Shown here one piece after another: positions 8,730 through 17,100 of a stretch of 64,000 nucleotides of DNA. Each line of letters begins with the position of its first letter. Within the stretch, counting starts at the first letter, position 1. This DNA comes from Paenibacillus sp. EZ-K15. Its GTDB lineage: Bacteria; Bacillota; Bacilli; Paenibacillales; Paenibacillaceae. The position numbers were made by a program, and so were the translations under genes. The stretch covers positions 112,425 through 176,424 of the forward strand of contig NZ_PDHM01000022.1 in assembly GCF_002573715.1 (NCBI RefSeq). Direction: 5' to 3'. The notes below the pieces were generated by a model, which worked only from the letters and a program-made list of their open reading frames with translations, did no database searches and was not told the DNA's origin.

Positions 8730-9506
8730 TTAAGCTGCAACGTCTCTCTTCGTAAAGGCTAACCAAGAGATAAGCATGAACAACAAGCAATAAACAACCA
8801 GAATCGTGATGGAGAAACCCAGCCCCACTCCGCCCGGTCCGACAGGCGACTGGATATAGCCGCTTAGGTCGATGTGGAGAAAGAGTAAATACTTCGCCCA
8901 TTCAAACCGCTCCGGATTAAAGATAAAACCGAAAATATCTTTGGTGAACAGGAGCATCAGCGATAATCCAATCGCCAGACCGCCAGAACGAAACACCGTA
9001 GAGAGCATAAACGCAATTAGCGAGATGACCAGCGCCTGGATCGTATCGGTCAGCAGGAGAAGCAGCGAGTTGTTCATCGATGATCCCGCGAATCCGTCTG
9101 ATAATCCGGTGTTGCCGGAAAACAACAGCAGCGAAATAGCGATCCCTACCACGGCCGTAATTCCCGCACAGAGCAGACCGAATAGAATTAGGGAGGTGAA
9201 TTTGGACAACAGAATCTTCCCTCGGCTCCACGGCCGGATCAGCAGCAATTTGATGGTGCCTCCGGCAAACTCCCCGGCCACGATATCCGCAGCGATAATT
9301 ACCGTAAATATCGTACTTAGGTAGATGGTGAAACTTTCCGTCCATGTAAATACGGTCCAGACATCCATCGGCGCATTCGTATAGTACAGCATGATAGGCA
9401 TGGCCGCATTAAACAAGAGGAGAATCGCCAGCATGACCCATGTCCGTACGCGATAGTAGATTTTCATATTCTCATTGGCAACAAGACGGGTAAAGTTATT
9501 CAACAA
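8730..9506 (-). CDS. ABC-2 type transporter permease
   Basis: A 258-residue integral membrane protein with six predicted membrane segments and the look of ABC-2 permeases that work with a separate ATPase. The start is a TTG at 9506, preceded by GGGAGGGGG, and lies inside the last codons of the ATPase gene (11-base overlap), which points to coupled translation. An in-frame ATG 13 codons later has no better site. The substrate is not evident; peptide or lipid export is common for this type. Confidence 0.85.
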   Translation of the reverse strand: MLNNFTRLVANENMKIYYRVRTWVMLAILLLFNAAMPIMLYYTNAPMDVWTVFTWTESFTIYLSTIFTVIIAADIVAGEFAGGTIKLLLIRPWSRGKILLSKFTSLILFGLLCAGITAVVGIAISLLLFSGNTGLSDGFAGSSMNNSLLLLLTDTIQALVISLIAFMLSTVFRSGGLAIGLSLMLLFTKDIFGFIFNPERFEWAKYLLFLHIDLSGYIQSPVGPGGVGLGFSITILVVYCLLFMLISWLAFTKRDVAA

Positions 9507-10413
9507 CGGATCCCCCTCCCGTCATTTCCAAAAATTGATCCTCTAGCGAACGGGTCACCGGCTGTATGGCATATACGCGTATGCCTGCCCCAACCAATGC
9601 CGCGTTGATATCTGCAATCATATTCTCGTCGCCGCTAACAATGATTCGGTGATCGCGGGCTGACGCTTGATATTCCTGGAGCAGCGCTGCCGCTGCATCC
9701 GCATCATTGACGGTAAATGCGGTCTCTTCAAACACCCGCTCTCCCTCGGCCGTCCGCAGCTGACGGATATCAATCAGCTTGCCGTGACGTATAATGCCAA
9801 CGGTATCACACATCAGCTCCATTTCAGACAGCAAATGACTGGAGACGAATACGGTCGTCCCTTCCTCCTGCGTCAATCTGCGCAAATAATCACGCAGCTC
9901 CCGAATGCCCTGCGGGTCCAAGCCATTCGTAGGCTCGTCCAGGATCAGAAGCTTCGGCCGGTGCAGCAGTGCCTGTGCCACGCCAAGCCGTTGGCGCATC
10001 CCCAGCGAATAGGTCTGCACTTTCTCATGAATCCGATTCCCGAGCCCGACAAGTTCCACGACCTCATCGATACGTTCTTTGGTAATGCCCTGCATCATGC
10101 GCGCAAAATGCTTCAGATTGTTATAACCAGACAAAAATTTATACATCTCAGGGTTCTCGACGATCGCCCCGATCTGAGCGGCTGCCTGTTCATAATTCTT
10201 CCGTATGCTGTAACCCCCGATGGTAATATCCCCTTGGGTAATGGACATCAGCCCGACCATCATGCGAATGGTCGTTGTCTTGCCTGCTCCGTTCGGCCCA
10301 AGAAATCCGAAGATTTGCCCAGGTGGGATATCTAAAGTCACATGATCTACCAAAACCTTGGACGAGATTTTCTTCGTAACCCCGAGCAGTCTTACCAGCG
10401 GTTCCTGCTTCAT
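9496..10413 (-). CDS. ABC transporter ATP-binding protein
   Basis: A 305-residue ATPase of the CcmA/BcrA type that powers the permease encoded next to it. Walker A (GPNGAGKT, about 39-46), the signature YSLGMRQRLG, Walker B (LLILDEP) and a switch His (VSSHLL) are all present, plus a C-terminal domain of about 90 residues. The ATG at 10413 follows AAAGGAG. An upstream in-frame GTG (10455) is excluded because it sits at the expected start of transcription from the TATAAT at 10457-10462. Confidence 0.92.
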   Translation of the reverse strand: MKQEPLVRLLGVTKKISSKVLVDHVTLDIPPGQIFGFLGPNGAGKTTTIRMMVGLMSITQGDITIGGYSIRKNYEQAAAQIGAIVENPEMYKFLSGYNNLKHFARMMQGITKERIDEVVELVGLGNRIHEKVQTYSLGMRQRLGVAQALLHRPKLLILDEPTNGLDPQGIRELRDYLRRLTQEEGTTVFVSSHLLSEMELMCDTVGIIRHGKLIDIRQLRTAEGERVFEETAFTVNDADAAAALLQEYQASARDHRIIVSGDENMIADINAALVGAGIRVYAIQPVTRSLEDQFLEMTGGGSVVE

Positions 10414-10456
10414 GTAATCTATTCTCCTTTGCCCTTGTATCATGTCAATCTCCACA

Positions 10457-10485
10457 ATTATACAATACTAGAGCAAAGGACAAAA
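10457..10485 (-). promoter_or_regulatory. Promoter of the ABC transporter operon
   Basis: On the minus strand TATAAT (10457-10462) lies 17 bases from a weak -35 TTTTGT (10480-10485). Its position decides the start codon of the ATPase gene. Confidence 0.5.
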
Positions 10486-10529
10486 TTGTTGAAATGCATG
10501 ACCCCGACACTGCATAGGAATGGAGCCGT

Positions 10530-10682
10530 CTACTTGCGATGCACCAACAAATCCGATTGACACTCCTTGCAGACTCCCGCCGGAACATTATGCTTATAGA
10601 AGCCGGTTTTATACAAGTTGTGGCTTTGGGTGATGGGAAGCATCCGACAGCAACTGACGCAATACATCATCACTTCTTTCAT
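10530..10682 (-). CDS. Small CxxC (zinc-ribbon-like) protein
   Basis: A 50-residue protein not recognised as a known family. It carries Cys pairs at both ends of the core (CVSCC near 8-12 and CKEC near 39-42), as in small zinc ribbons. The ATG at 10682 is 8 bases after AGGAG. A near-ideal promoter (TTGACA-17-TAGAAT) lies upstream on the same strand, followed at once by an Xre-type operator, which is the best evidence that the gene is real and controlled by the neighbouring repressors. Function is unknown; zinc binding is inferred. Confidence 0.6.
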   Translation of the reverse strand: MKEVMMYCVSCCRMLPITQSHNLYKTGFYKHNVPAGVCKECQSDLLVHRK

Positions 10683-10730
10683 CCCGTCATCTCCTCTCCG
10701 GGATTGGTGCATCTATTTTATGCACGGAAT

Positions 10731-10784
10731 GATACATAATGTATCCACAATAAAAATTCTATATAAATTGTTACTCTTTGTCAA
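10731..10784 (-). promoter_or_regulatory. Sigma-A promoter with Xre-type operator (O1)
   Basis: Minus strand TTGACA (10779-10784) and TAGAAT (10756-10761), 17 bases apart, drive the small CxxC gene. The 15-base perfect palindrome GATACATAATGTATC (10731-10745) starts where transcription should begin, so a bound repressor would block the promoter. Confidence 0.75.
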
Positions 10785-10880
10785 ACGTAAATAAATCAAT
10801 TCATGTTAAGACTACAGGACCTGAAATGTCCATTATATTAGAAGGTTAAAGATACATTTTTTTCTAAATTTTAAATAATT

Positions 10881-10929
10881 GCTACAATATGTATTGACGA
10901 TAGACGGAAATTAAGATACATTTTGTATC
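10881..10929 (+). promoter_or_regulatory. Promoter of the first Xre gene with operators
   Basis: TTGACG (10894-10899) and TACATT (10917-10922), 17 bases apart. The operator GATACATTTTGTATC (10915-10929) covers the -10 box exactly, and a 13-of-15 copy (GCTACAATATGTATT, 10881-10895) covers the -35 side. A half site GATACA is at 10851-10856. This is a classic self-repression layout. Confidence 0.75.
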
Positions 10930-10997
10930 ATATTAGATGTTTTTATATGATGTATGTTTGCTCTAAATTAATGGAACTTGTAGAGAGGTGAGTATGA

Positions 10998-11192
10998 ATG
11001 TCATATGGATCTCGCATTGCAAAATTGCGGGAGCAAAAAGGTTGGACCCAAGAAGAGCTATCCGAACGTATTGGAATCAGTCGGGCTTCTTTATCACATT
11101 ATGAAAAGGATCGCCGAGAACCAAACCTGGAAACGCTAACAAGATTAGCGGACGTATTTCAAACCACGATTGATCAAATCATTGGAAGATAG
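10998..11192 (+). CDS. Xre family DNA-binding regulator (short)
   Basis: A 64-residue protein that is only a Cro/C1-type helix-turn-helix domain (residues 6-60, with the WTQEELSERIGISRASLSHY helix pair). The ATG at 10998 follows GAGAGGTGAG. It is very similar over its whole length to the N-terminal half of the Xre protein at 13236, including the recognition helix, so both should bind the same operator. Its own promoter is overlapped by that operator. It lacks the C-terminal oligomerisation part of the longer paralogue and might act as a Cro-like antagonist; that is inference. Confidence 0.88.
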   Translation: MSYGSRIAKLREQKGWTQEELSERIGISRASLSHYEKDRREPNLETLTRLADVFQTTIDQIIGR

Positions 11193-11256
11193 TCTGTTCA
11201 ATCCCCCCACTCAAAAAATAATCAAAATAACCTAAAACTTCGTTATTCTCCTTCAC

Positions 11257-11294
11257 ACACAAAACCCCCTCTACTCAAAAAGGGGGTTTTGTGT
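11257..11294. terminator. Bidirectional terminator
   Basis: Perfect 14-base arms ACACAAAACCCCCT (11257-11270) and its complement (11281-11294), with the T-run inside the stem on either strand. It ends both the short Xre gene and the convergent LCP gene. Confidence 0.9.
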
Positions 11295-11300
11295 TACGAG

Positions 11301-12227
11301 TCATTCCATATACGCTCTTAAAGTAGACGTTATCTTTTCTCTTTCTTGATCACCGACGATATAATACCAAATTCCATTCATTTTTTGACCATGGCCTGCA
11401 ATTTCAACCTGCTCAACCTTTTTCAGTTTTTGACGGTACTCTGTTACAAACATCTTCATCTCTTCAAACGAAATATCCGTTTTGACACTGCTCCCAATGT
11501 TATCCAGAAGTGATTCCAGTTTAAAGACAGTCGAAACCCTTATTAACTTGTTTAAGATCCCTTTCAGAACTTCCCGTTGCCTTGTATTTCTACCTAAGTC
11601 TCCCTTAGGATCTTCAAAGCGCATACGCGAGAATGCCAGTGCTTCATCACCGTTTAAGTTCAACTTCCCCTGATCAAAGTCATAGCCAGCATATGCGAAC
11701 CCCATATTGTTATTTACGGTGACTCCACCCAATGAATCTACAATGCTGGAGAAGCCCTCCATGTCCACTTTAATGTAGTAATCGATAGGGAATTGCAAAA
11801 AATTCTCGACGCTGCTGACCGACATCTCAACGCCTCCAAAGGCATAGGCATGATTGATTTTATCCACCGTTCCATGTCCTACAATATCAGTCCTCGTATC
11901 ACGCGGGATATTAAAAATCAGTACTGACCCCTTTGCAGGGTTTACTGCCATTAATATCATGACATCGGATCGCCCACGATCATAGGGCCTTTGGTCTACG
12001 CCCAAAACTAGGACAGTAAATGGATCAGCGTCCCTCATATTTTTATCGCCGACCTGAATTGTCGTCCGATCCTGTACGAAGGTTGGGACTACAGGTGAAG
12101 GCTCCCTTTCTTCGTAAATCCGATTAGCTGTCGATTTAATGGATTGATACGTATACAGAAGATACGCAGAAGGCAGCAGTATAAGAATAGCTAGAAGCCA
12201 CAGGACCCATTTCCTTCTCATTTTCAT
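11301..12227 (-). CDS. LytR-CpsA-Psr (LCP) family protein
   Basis: A 308-residue membrane-anchored enzyme of the family that transfers lipid-linked glycopolymers such as teichoic acids to peptidoglycan. One N-terminal membrane segment (about 7-26) is followed by the extracellular LCP domain (about 70-230), with conserved DQRPYDRGRSDVM, IPRDTR and the RMRFEDPKGDLGR stretch holding the Arg/Asp residues that bind pyrophosphate. ATG at 12227 follows GGAGGG. It stands between two genes of the Xre-operator group but has no such operator itself. Confidence 0.92.
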   Translation of the reverse strand: MKMRRKWVLWLLAILILLPSAYLLYTYQSIKSTANRIYEEREPSPVVPTFVQDRTTIQVGDKNMRDADPFTVLVLGVDQRPYDRGRSDVMILMAVNPAKGSVLIFNIPRDTRTDIVGHGTVDKINHAYAFGGVEMSVSSVENFLQFPIDYYIKVDMEGFSSIVDSLGGVTVNNNMGFAYAGYDFDQGKLNLNGDEALAFSRMRFEDPKGDLGRNTRQREVLKGILNKLIRVSTVFKLESLLDNIGSSVKTDISFEEMKMFVTEYRQKLKKVEQVEIAGHGQKMNGIWYYIVGDQEREKITSTLRAYME

Positions 12228-12614
12228 CCAGTGATGCCCTCCATTGCATTGACCTTATCCTGTTCCGTTAAAGGTCGATGTTGAATCATTAAACACATTG
12301 AATTCATAGTGAACAAGGGTCAGGGGAAAAAGAACTCGCAGAAATATGTATCGAGGAGGTTTCATGATTACAATGAACTAAATATACAACTCCAATTCAA
12401 GATTGAATATAAATCTACATATGAAATCATATAAACAAGTTCATTTATAGTAGGAGAAAAACAACGATATTCTAAACCCATCCCACATCATGCACAAGGA
12501 TTTAAGGTAAAAGAACTAATGACCAAGCAACATAAATATAGTAGAATATCAATAAACCATGATAATGATTCATCGTGAATACCTGTTCGCTGCAGGCTAT
12601 CCATGAATTACGTT
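12228..12614. other. AT-rich intergenic region, no gene seen
   Basis: 387 bases between the PilZ-like gene and the LCP gene. It should hold the LCP promoter, but no hexamer pair stands out, and no GATACA dyad, terminator or credible small gene was found. Confidence 0.5.
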
Positions 12615-12977
12615 TCAGTTATAGAGACTCATTTTATTCGACTCGCTGTGACCGAACATCATTCGGTTCAACATACCCACGATACGGGTCTTTTTATCGC
12701 CATCTGTATAGAATTCCGTATGATACAATTGGCGTCCATAAAAGAGTCCCCTTGATTCAATGTGGCCTGAAAGCAGAATATGATCCACATTATCATCAAT
12801 TTCGTAACCCAATATAACATTAGAATGAATCGGTATTTCCCAAGGACATAGGAATACAAGACCACTTGGCAGCAACTCTAGCGGTGTAACGGAATGACTT
12901 TTCCCATGAATGGTTAATTCCCCGATCTGCATGACTCTAATCCTTACTGTAATTTGGTGTTGCCGTTCTCGTAACAT
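12615..12977 (-). CDS. PilZ-like domain protein
   Basis: A 120-residue protein whose middle (about 10-95) looks like a PilZ beta-barrel: a strand-rich stretch, the turn LELLPSGLVF in the place of the usual D/NxSxxG, then ILLSGHIESRG and a YHTEFYTD strand. The c-di-GMP contact residues are not clearly kept, so it may be a non-binding variant. The ATG at 12977 lies 17 bases after AAGGAG, which is long; the ATG at 12932 after AAGGA is an alternative. The promoter at 13103-13131 with an Xre-type operator in its spacer should drive it. Family call is moderate. Confidence 0.55.
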   Translation of the reverse strand: MLRERQHQITVRIRVMQIGELTIHGKSHSVTPLELLPSGLVFLCPWEIPIHSNVILGYEIDDNVDHILLSGHIESRGLFYGRQLYHTEFYTDGDKKTRIVGMLNRMMFGHSESNKMSLYN

Positions 12978-13075
12978 TGGAGGTAACTCATCCGCTCCTT
13001 ATTATAATTTTTTGGTATGGGACATTTCTGCACTGGATAAAATGATACTAACTGTACCCAAACCTTTACATTGTA

Positions 13076-13131
13076 GATACAATATGTATCTTATTAATGT
13101 TTATAATACGATACATATTGTATCTAGTCAA
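13076..13131. promoter_or_regulatory. Divergent promoter region with two Xre-type operators (O3, O4)
   Basis: Perfect dyads GATACAATATGTATC (13076-13090) and GATACATATTGTATC (13110-13124). Minus strand: TTGACT (13126-13131) and TATTAT (13103-13108) with O4 filling the 17-base spacer; this faces the PilZ-like gene. Plus strand: TATAAT (13102-13107) between the two operators faces the long Xre gene, but has no good -35. A half site lies at 13204-13209. Confidence 0.75.
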
Positions 13132-13235
13132 TAAAAAGTAGCCTTTTTATGTATAGAATAAACCGGCAATTTCAACTTATAGATCTATTCAATTAACTTC
13201 TATAGATACAAGCCATTCGAAAGGGGGATCAATGC

Positions 13236-13604
13236 GTGAACTACGGAGAACGAATATCAGAATTACGTGAACAGCATGGATGGACTCAGGAAGAGCTCGC
13301 TACCTCTGTCGGTATTACACGTGCTGCACTATCCCATTATGAAAAAAATCGGCGCAAGCCCGATTTCGAAACATTGACCCGCCTGGCAGATCTGTTTGAC
13401 GTATCCATAGATTATCTGATCGGGAGAACGACACAGGAAAAAACGGTGCTTGATGCGGAGGTTCGATCGTTTGTGGACGGACTTGAACTATCCGACGAGG
13501 ATTTATTGGAACGCTTTAACCTTACAGTGGACGGCCGCAAGCTCACTGAAGACGAAGCCAAGCGATTTATTGCATTTGTTCGCATGGAACGGGCTATGAA
13601 ATAA
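13236..13604 (+). CDS. xre: Xre family transcriptional repressor (PBSX-like)
   Basis: A 122-residue repressor: N-terminal Cro/C1 helix-turn-helix (residues 6-64) and a C-terminal helical part (about 70-122) that probably mediates oligomerisation, the size and layout of the PBSX repressor. The start is GTG 13236, 8 bases after AAGGGGG. Operators O3 and O4 lie upstream. The window also holds a PBSX-like tail locus 24 kb away, so this may be its repressor, but no matching operator was seen near the tail genes within the window. The link is therefore inference. Confidence 0.85.
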   Translation: MNYGERISELREQHGWTQEELATSVGITRAALSHYEKNRRKPDFETLTRLADLFDVSIDYLIGRTTQEKTVLDAEVRSFVDGLELSDEDLLERFNLTVDGRKLTEDEAKRFIAFVRMERAMK

Positions 13605-13627
13605 CGGCTTTACGCCCAAGAACTACA

Positions 13628-13674
13628 AATCCCCGACGTGTAGGATACTACTATCACAACATGTCGGGGATTTT
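13628..13674 (+). terminator. Terminator of the long Xre gene
   Basis: AATCCCCGAC (from 13629) pairs with GTCGGGGATT (to 13672), followed by TTTTCTTG. Confidence 0.85.
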
Positions 13675-13695
13675 CTTGTCACCATAAGACCCTAT

Positions 13696-13842
13696 CTAAT
13701 CTTTTCGTAATTCCTCCATTTGCAGCCATTTATCAGGATGGATTCCCAATTGAGTCATGAGCTTATTGATGTCGATGTTCATTTTCTGTTGGTCAAGCCG
13801 CTGCTCGGTGCTTCCGGAGCCTCTCTCCTTGTCCACACTCAT
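13696..13842 (-). CDS. Small hydrophilic protein of unknown function
   Basis: A 48-residue reading frame with charged, helical composition, starting MSVDKERGSGS and ending WLQMEELRKD. A GAGG lies 11 bases before the ATG, which is only a fair ribosome site. It faces away from gltB and converges on the Xre terminator. The amino-acid use looks protein-like (heptad-like Leu/Ile spacing, clean acidic-basic mix), but no family is recognised. The 320 bases to its right hold nothing clear apart from the gltB terminator. Confidence 0.45.
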   Translation of the reverse strand: MSVDKERGSGSTEQRLDQQKMNIDINKLMTQLGIHPDKWLQMEELRKD

Positions 13843-14096
13843 TTCCACAACTACCTCGCTTATCTATAATTTCCTCTCCATCCCAGCTGCTCATACTTGT
13901 TGAAATTACATGTATACAGCAACAACCTATTAAACAACTTACTTACCAATATTATAACTAACGAATCCACATGATGCTGTCGTCTTGTGGAGCCTTTGTC
14001 CTATGCTTCGGGTTCTAATTTTGTCGAATTTTCTTTTGGAATATTTTGTTGAAAATACAAATTTCTTAATAAGACTATCGTAACTTATTTATATAT

Positions 14097-14139
14097 GAAA
14101 AAAAACCACATTGCATTCATTAAAGAACACAATGTGGTT
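14097..14139 (-). terminator. Terminator of gltB
   Basis: Perfect 10-base arms (14104-14113 and 14130-14139) are followed on the minus strand by a run of eight or more T. Confidence 0.92.
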
Positions 14140-14161
14140 ACTGATAGCATAACATCAGATG

Positions 14162-17100
14162 TTAGTTCCCTGTACGAGCCAATTCTTTCATATTCGCCTC
14201 AAAAGCGGCGAGGAGTGCAGCTTCACCCGCCAGGCCTTGATCTTGCGCCTTTTCGATATGCAGCAGCATGCGCTTGTAATCCTTCGGAATAATACGGACA
14301 AAGCGGCTGAGCGCCTGATCCCAATCTCCTAGAATTTGCTGTGCCGGCACACTGCCGGTGTACTGCTCATGCTGCTGGACAAGATGATGGAGTGCTTCCG
14401 CTTCTGCTGTTTCCTCCACGCGCTCAAGGAGCACCATCTCCAGATTGCAGCGATCCACAAAAGTTCCTTCAGGATCATAGACGTAGGCTACACCGCCAGA
14501 CATCCCGGCCGCGAAGTTGCGTCCGGTTTCGCCGAGCACGACTACCCGGCCGCCGGTCATGTATTCGCAGCCATGATCACCAACTCCTTCAACCACAATG
14601 TTCGCACCCGAGTTACGAACGGCAAAGCGCTCACCGGCAATGCCTCTTACGTAGGCTTCACCGCCTGTAGCACCATAGAACGCGGTATTACCGGCAATAA
14701 TGTTCTCCTCGGCTTTGAAGGTTGCTTTCGGCGAAGGCTTCACGATCAGCTTGCCGCCGGAAAGGCCTTTACCGATATAGTCATTCGCATCCCCTTCCAC
14801 CGTCAGCGTCATCCCTTTCGGCACAAAGGCACCAAAGCTCTGGCCTGCGGAACCCACGAAGTTAAATTGAATCGTGTCTTCAGGTAGTCCAGCAGCACCG
14901 TATTTGCGTGTGACTTCACTGCCCAGAATGGTACCTACTGCACGATCCACGTTTGTGATTGGGAAGGTGCCTTCCACCGCTGCTCCCGATTCCAATGCAG
15001 GCGCAGCGCTGCTGAGCAGTGAACGCATATCCAGCGTTTCTTCCAGGCCATGATTCTGTCTTTGCGTACGATAGCGAGTGGTGCCTTCCGGAAGCTCCGG
15101 CGTATACAGCAATGCGGAGATATCCACGCCTTTCTTCTTCCAGTGATGATCCGCTTTAACGGCATCCAGGCAATCGGTACGTCCAATCATCTCATTAATG
15201 GTTCGGAAACCAAGCTCTGCCATCAGCTCGCGCATGTCTTGAGCGACAAAACGCATGAAGTTGGCAACATGCTCCGGATCTCCTGTAAAGTTCTTACGCA
15301 GCTCCGGATTCTGCGTGGCTACGCCAACCGGACAGGTATCCATTTGGCAGACACGCATCATGATACATCCGACGGCAACCAATGGTGCCGTAGAGAAGCC
15401 ATACTCTTCGGCCCCAAGCAGAGCCGCTACCACCAAGTCGCGTCCGTTCAGCATTTTGCCATCCGTCTCGAGCACAACGCGGTCACGCAGATTGTTCATG
15501 ATGAGTGTCTGATGGGTCTCGGCAAGGCCAAGCTCCCAAGGCATACCCGCATGACGGATCGAGCCTTGCGGCGAAGCCCCCGTTCCACCATCGTAACCAC
15601 TGACCAGAATGATATCGGCGCGGCCCTTCGCAACGCCAGCGGCGATCGTACCCACACCTACCTCGGATACGAGCTTCACGTTAATATCCGCACGCGGGTT
15701 GGAATTCTTCAGGTCGTAAATAAGCTCCGCCAAATCCTCAATGGAGTAGATATCATGATGCGGCGGCGGCGAAATCAGGCCAACACCTGGGTCGAACCAC
15801 GAACCTCGGCTACCCAAGGATATACTTTACGGCCCGGCAGCTGTCCACCTTCACCCGGCTTCGCCCCCTGCGCCATCTTAATCTGGATCTCGTCCGCGTT
15901 CACCAGGTAGTTGGAGGTTACGCCGAAACGTCCGGAAGCCACCTGCTTGATAGCGCTGCGGCGGGAATCGCCGTTAGCGTCCGGGATGAAACGTGCCGGA
16001 TCCTCTCCGCCTTCACCCGTATTGCTCTTGCCTCCGATGCGGTTCATCCCGATCGCAAGGCTCTCATGCGCTTCCTTGCTGATCGAGCCGAATGACATCG
16101 CGCCCGTTTTGAATCGGCGCATAATGGATTCTACGGATTCAACCTCATCCAGTGGTACCGGTTCGCCGATCGGCTTGATTTCGAGCAGTGAGCGCAGCGT
16201 AAGATGCTGCTCATTCTCCCCTTTCACAAGCTCTGCATATTTTTTATAAGTTGCATAGTCATTGGTTCGGACAGCCTGCTGCAGCAAATGGATGGTTCTC
16301 GGGTTGAACAAATGCTCTTCCCCGTCAGCTCTCCATTGATATTCGCCGGCTGAATCCAGCGCTTTATCGTTCCCATCCTTATCGGTAAAGGCACGCTCGT
16401 GATGGGCCAGAGTTTCCTTGGCCACTTCTTCCAGACCGATACCCCCGATACGGGATGGCGTCCGTGTGAAATAGCTTTCTACGAAATCTTCTTTGAGGCC
16501 GACGGCCTCAAAGATCTGGGCCCCGCGATAAGATTGAATCGTGGAGATCCCCATTTTCGACAACACTTTGACAACGCTCTTGTTTGCCGCTTTAATGTAA
16601 TTCTTCACCGCTTTCTCATGCGAGATCCCGCGAAGCATGCCTTCCGCAATCATGTCATCCAGTGTTTCGAACGCCAGATACGGATTGACCGCGCTCACGC
16701 CGTAACCCAGCAGCAGGGCATAATGATGCACTTCGCGAGGCTCACCGGATTCAAGCAGGATCGCCACCTTGGTTCGGGTTCCCTGACGGATCAGGTGATG
16801 ATGGAGTGATGATACGGCAAGCAGCGATGGAATCGCAGCATTGTCTTTATCCACGCCGCGGTCCGACAAGATCAAGATGTTATGGCCCTTGGCAATGACC
16901 CGGTCCGCTGCCTCGCAAAGGGTTTCGATTGCTTGGCGAAGCCCTTCTGCACCTTCCGCTGCCGGGAAGAAAATCGGAATGGTCATGGATTTGAAGCCGG
17001 GACGACGAACGTGGCGCAGCTTCGCAAAATCTTCATTCGAGAGCACCGGCGAATCCAGACGGATGTGACGGCAGCTTTCGGGCTCCGGCTTCAGCAGATT

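Noticed and set aside
10410-10455. GTG at 10455 or ATG at 10443 as start of the ABC ATPase
   Set aside because: The TATAAT at 10457-10462 places the start of transcription at about 10450, so both would be at or before the RNA end.
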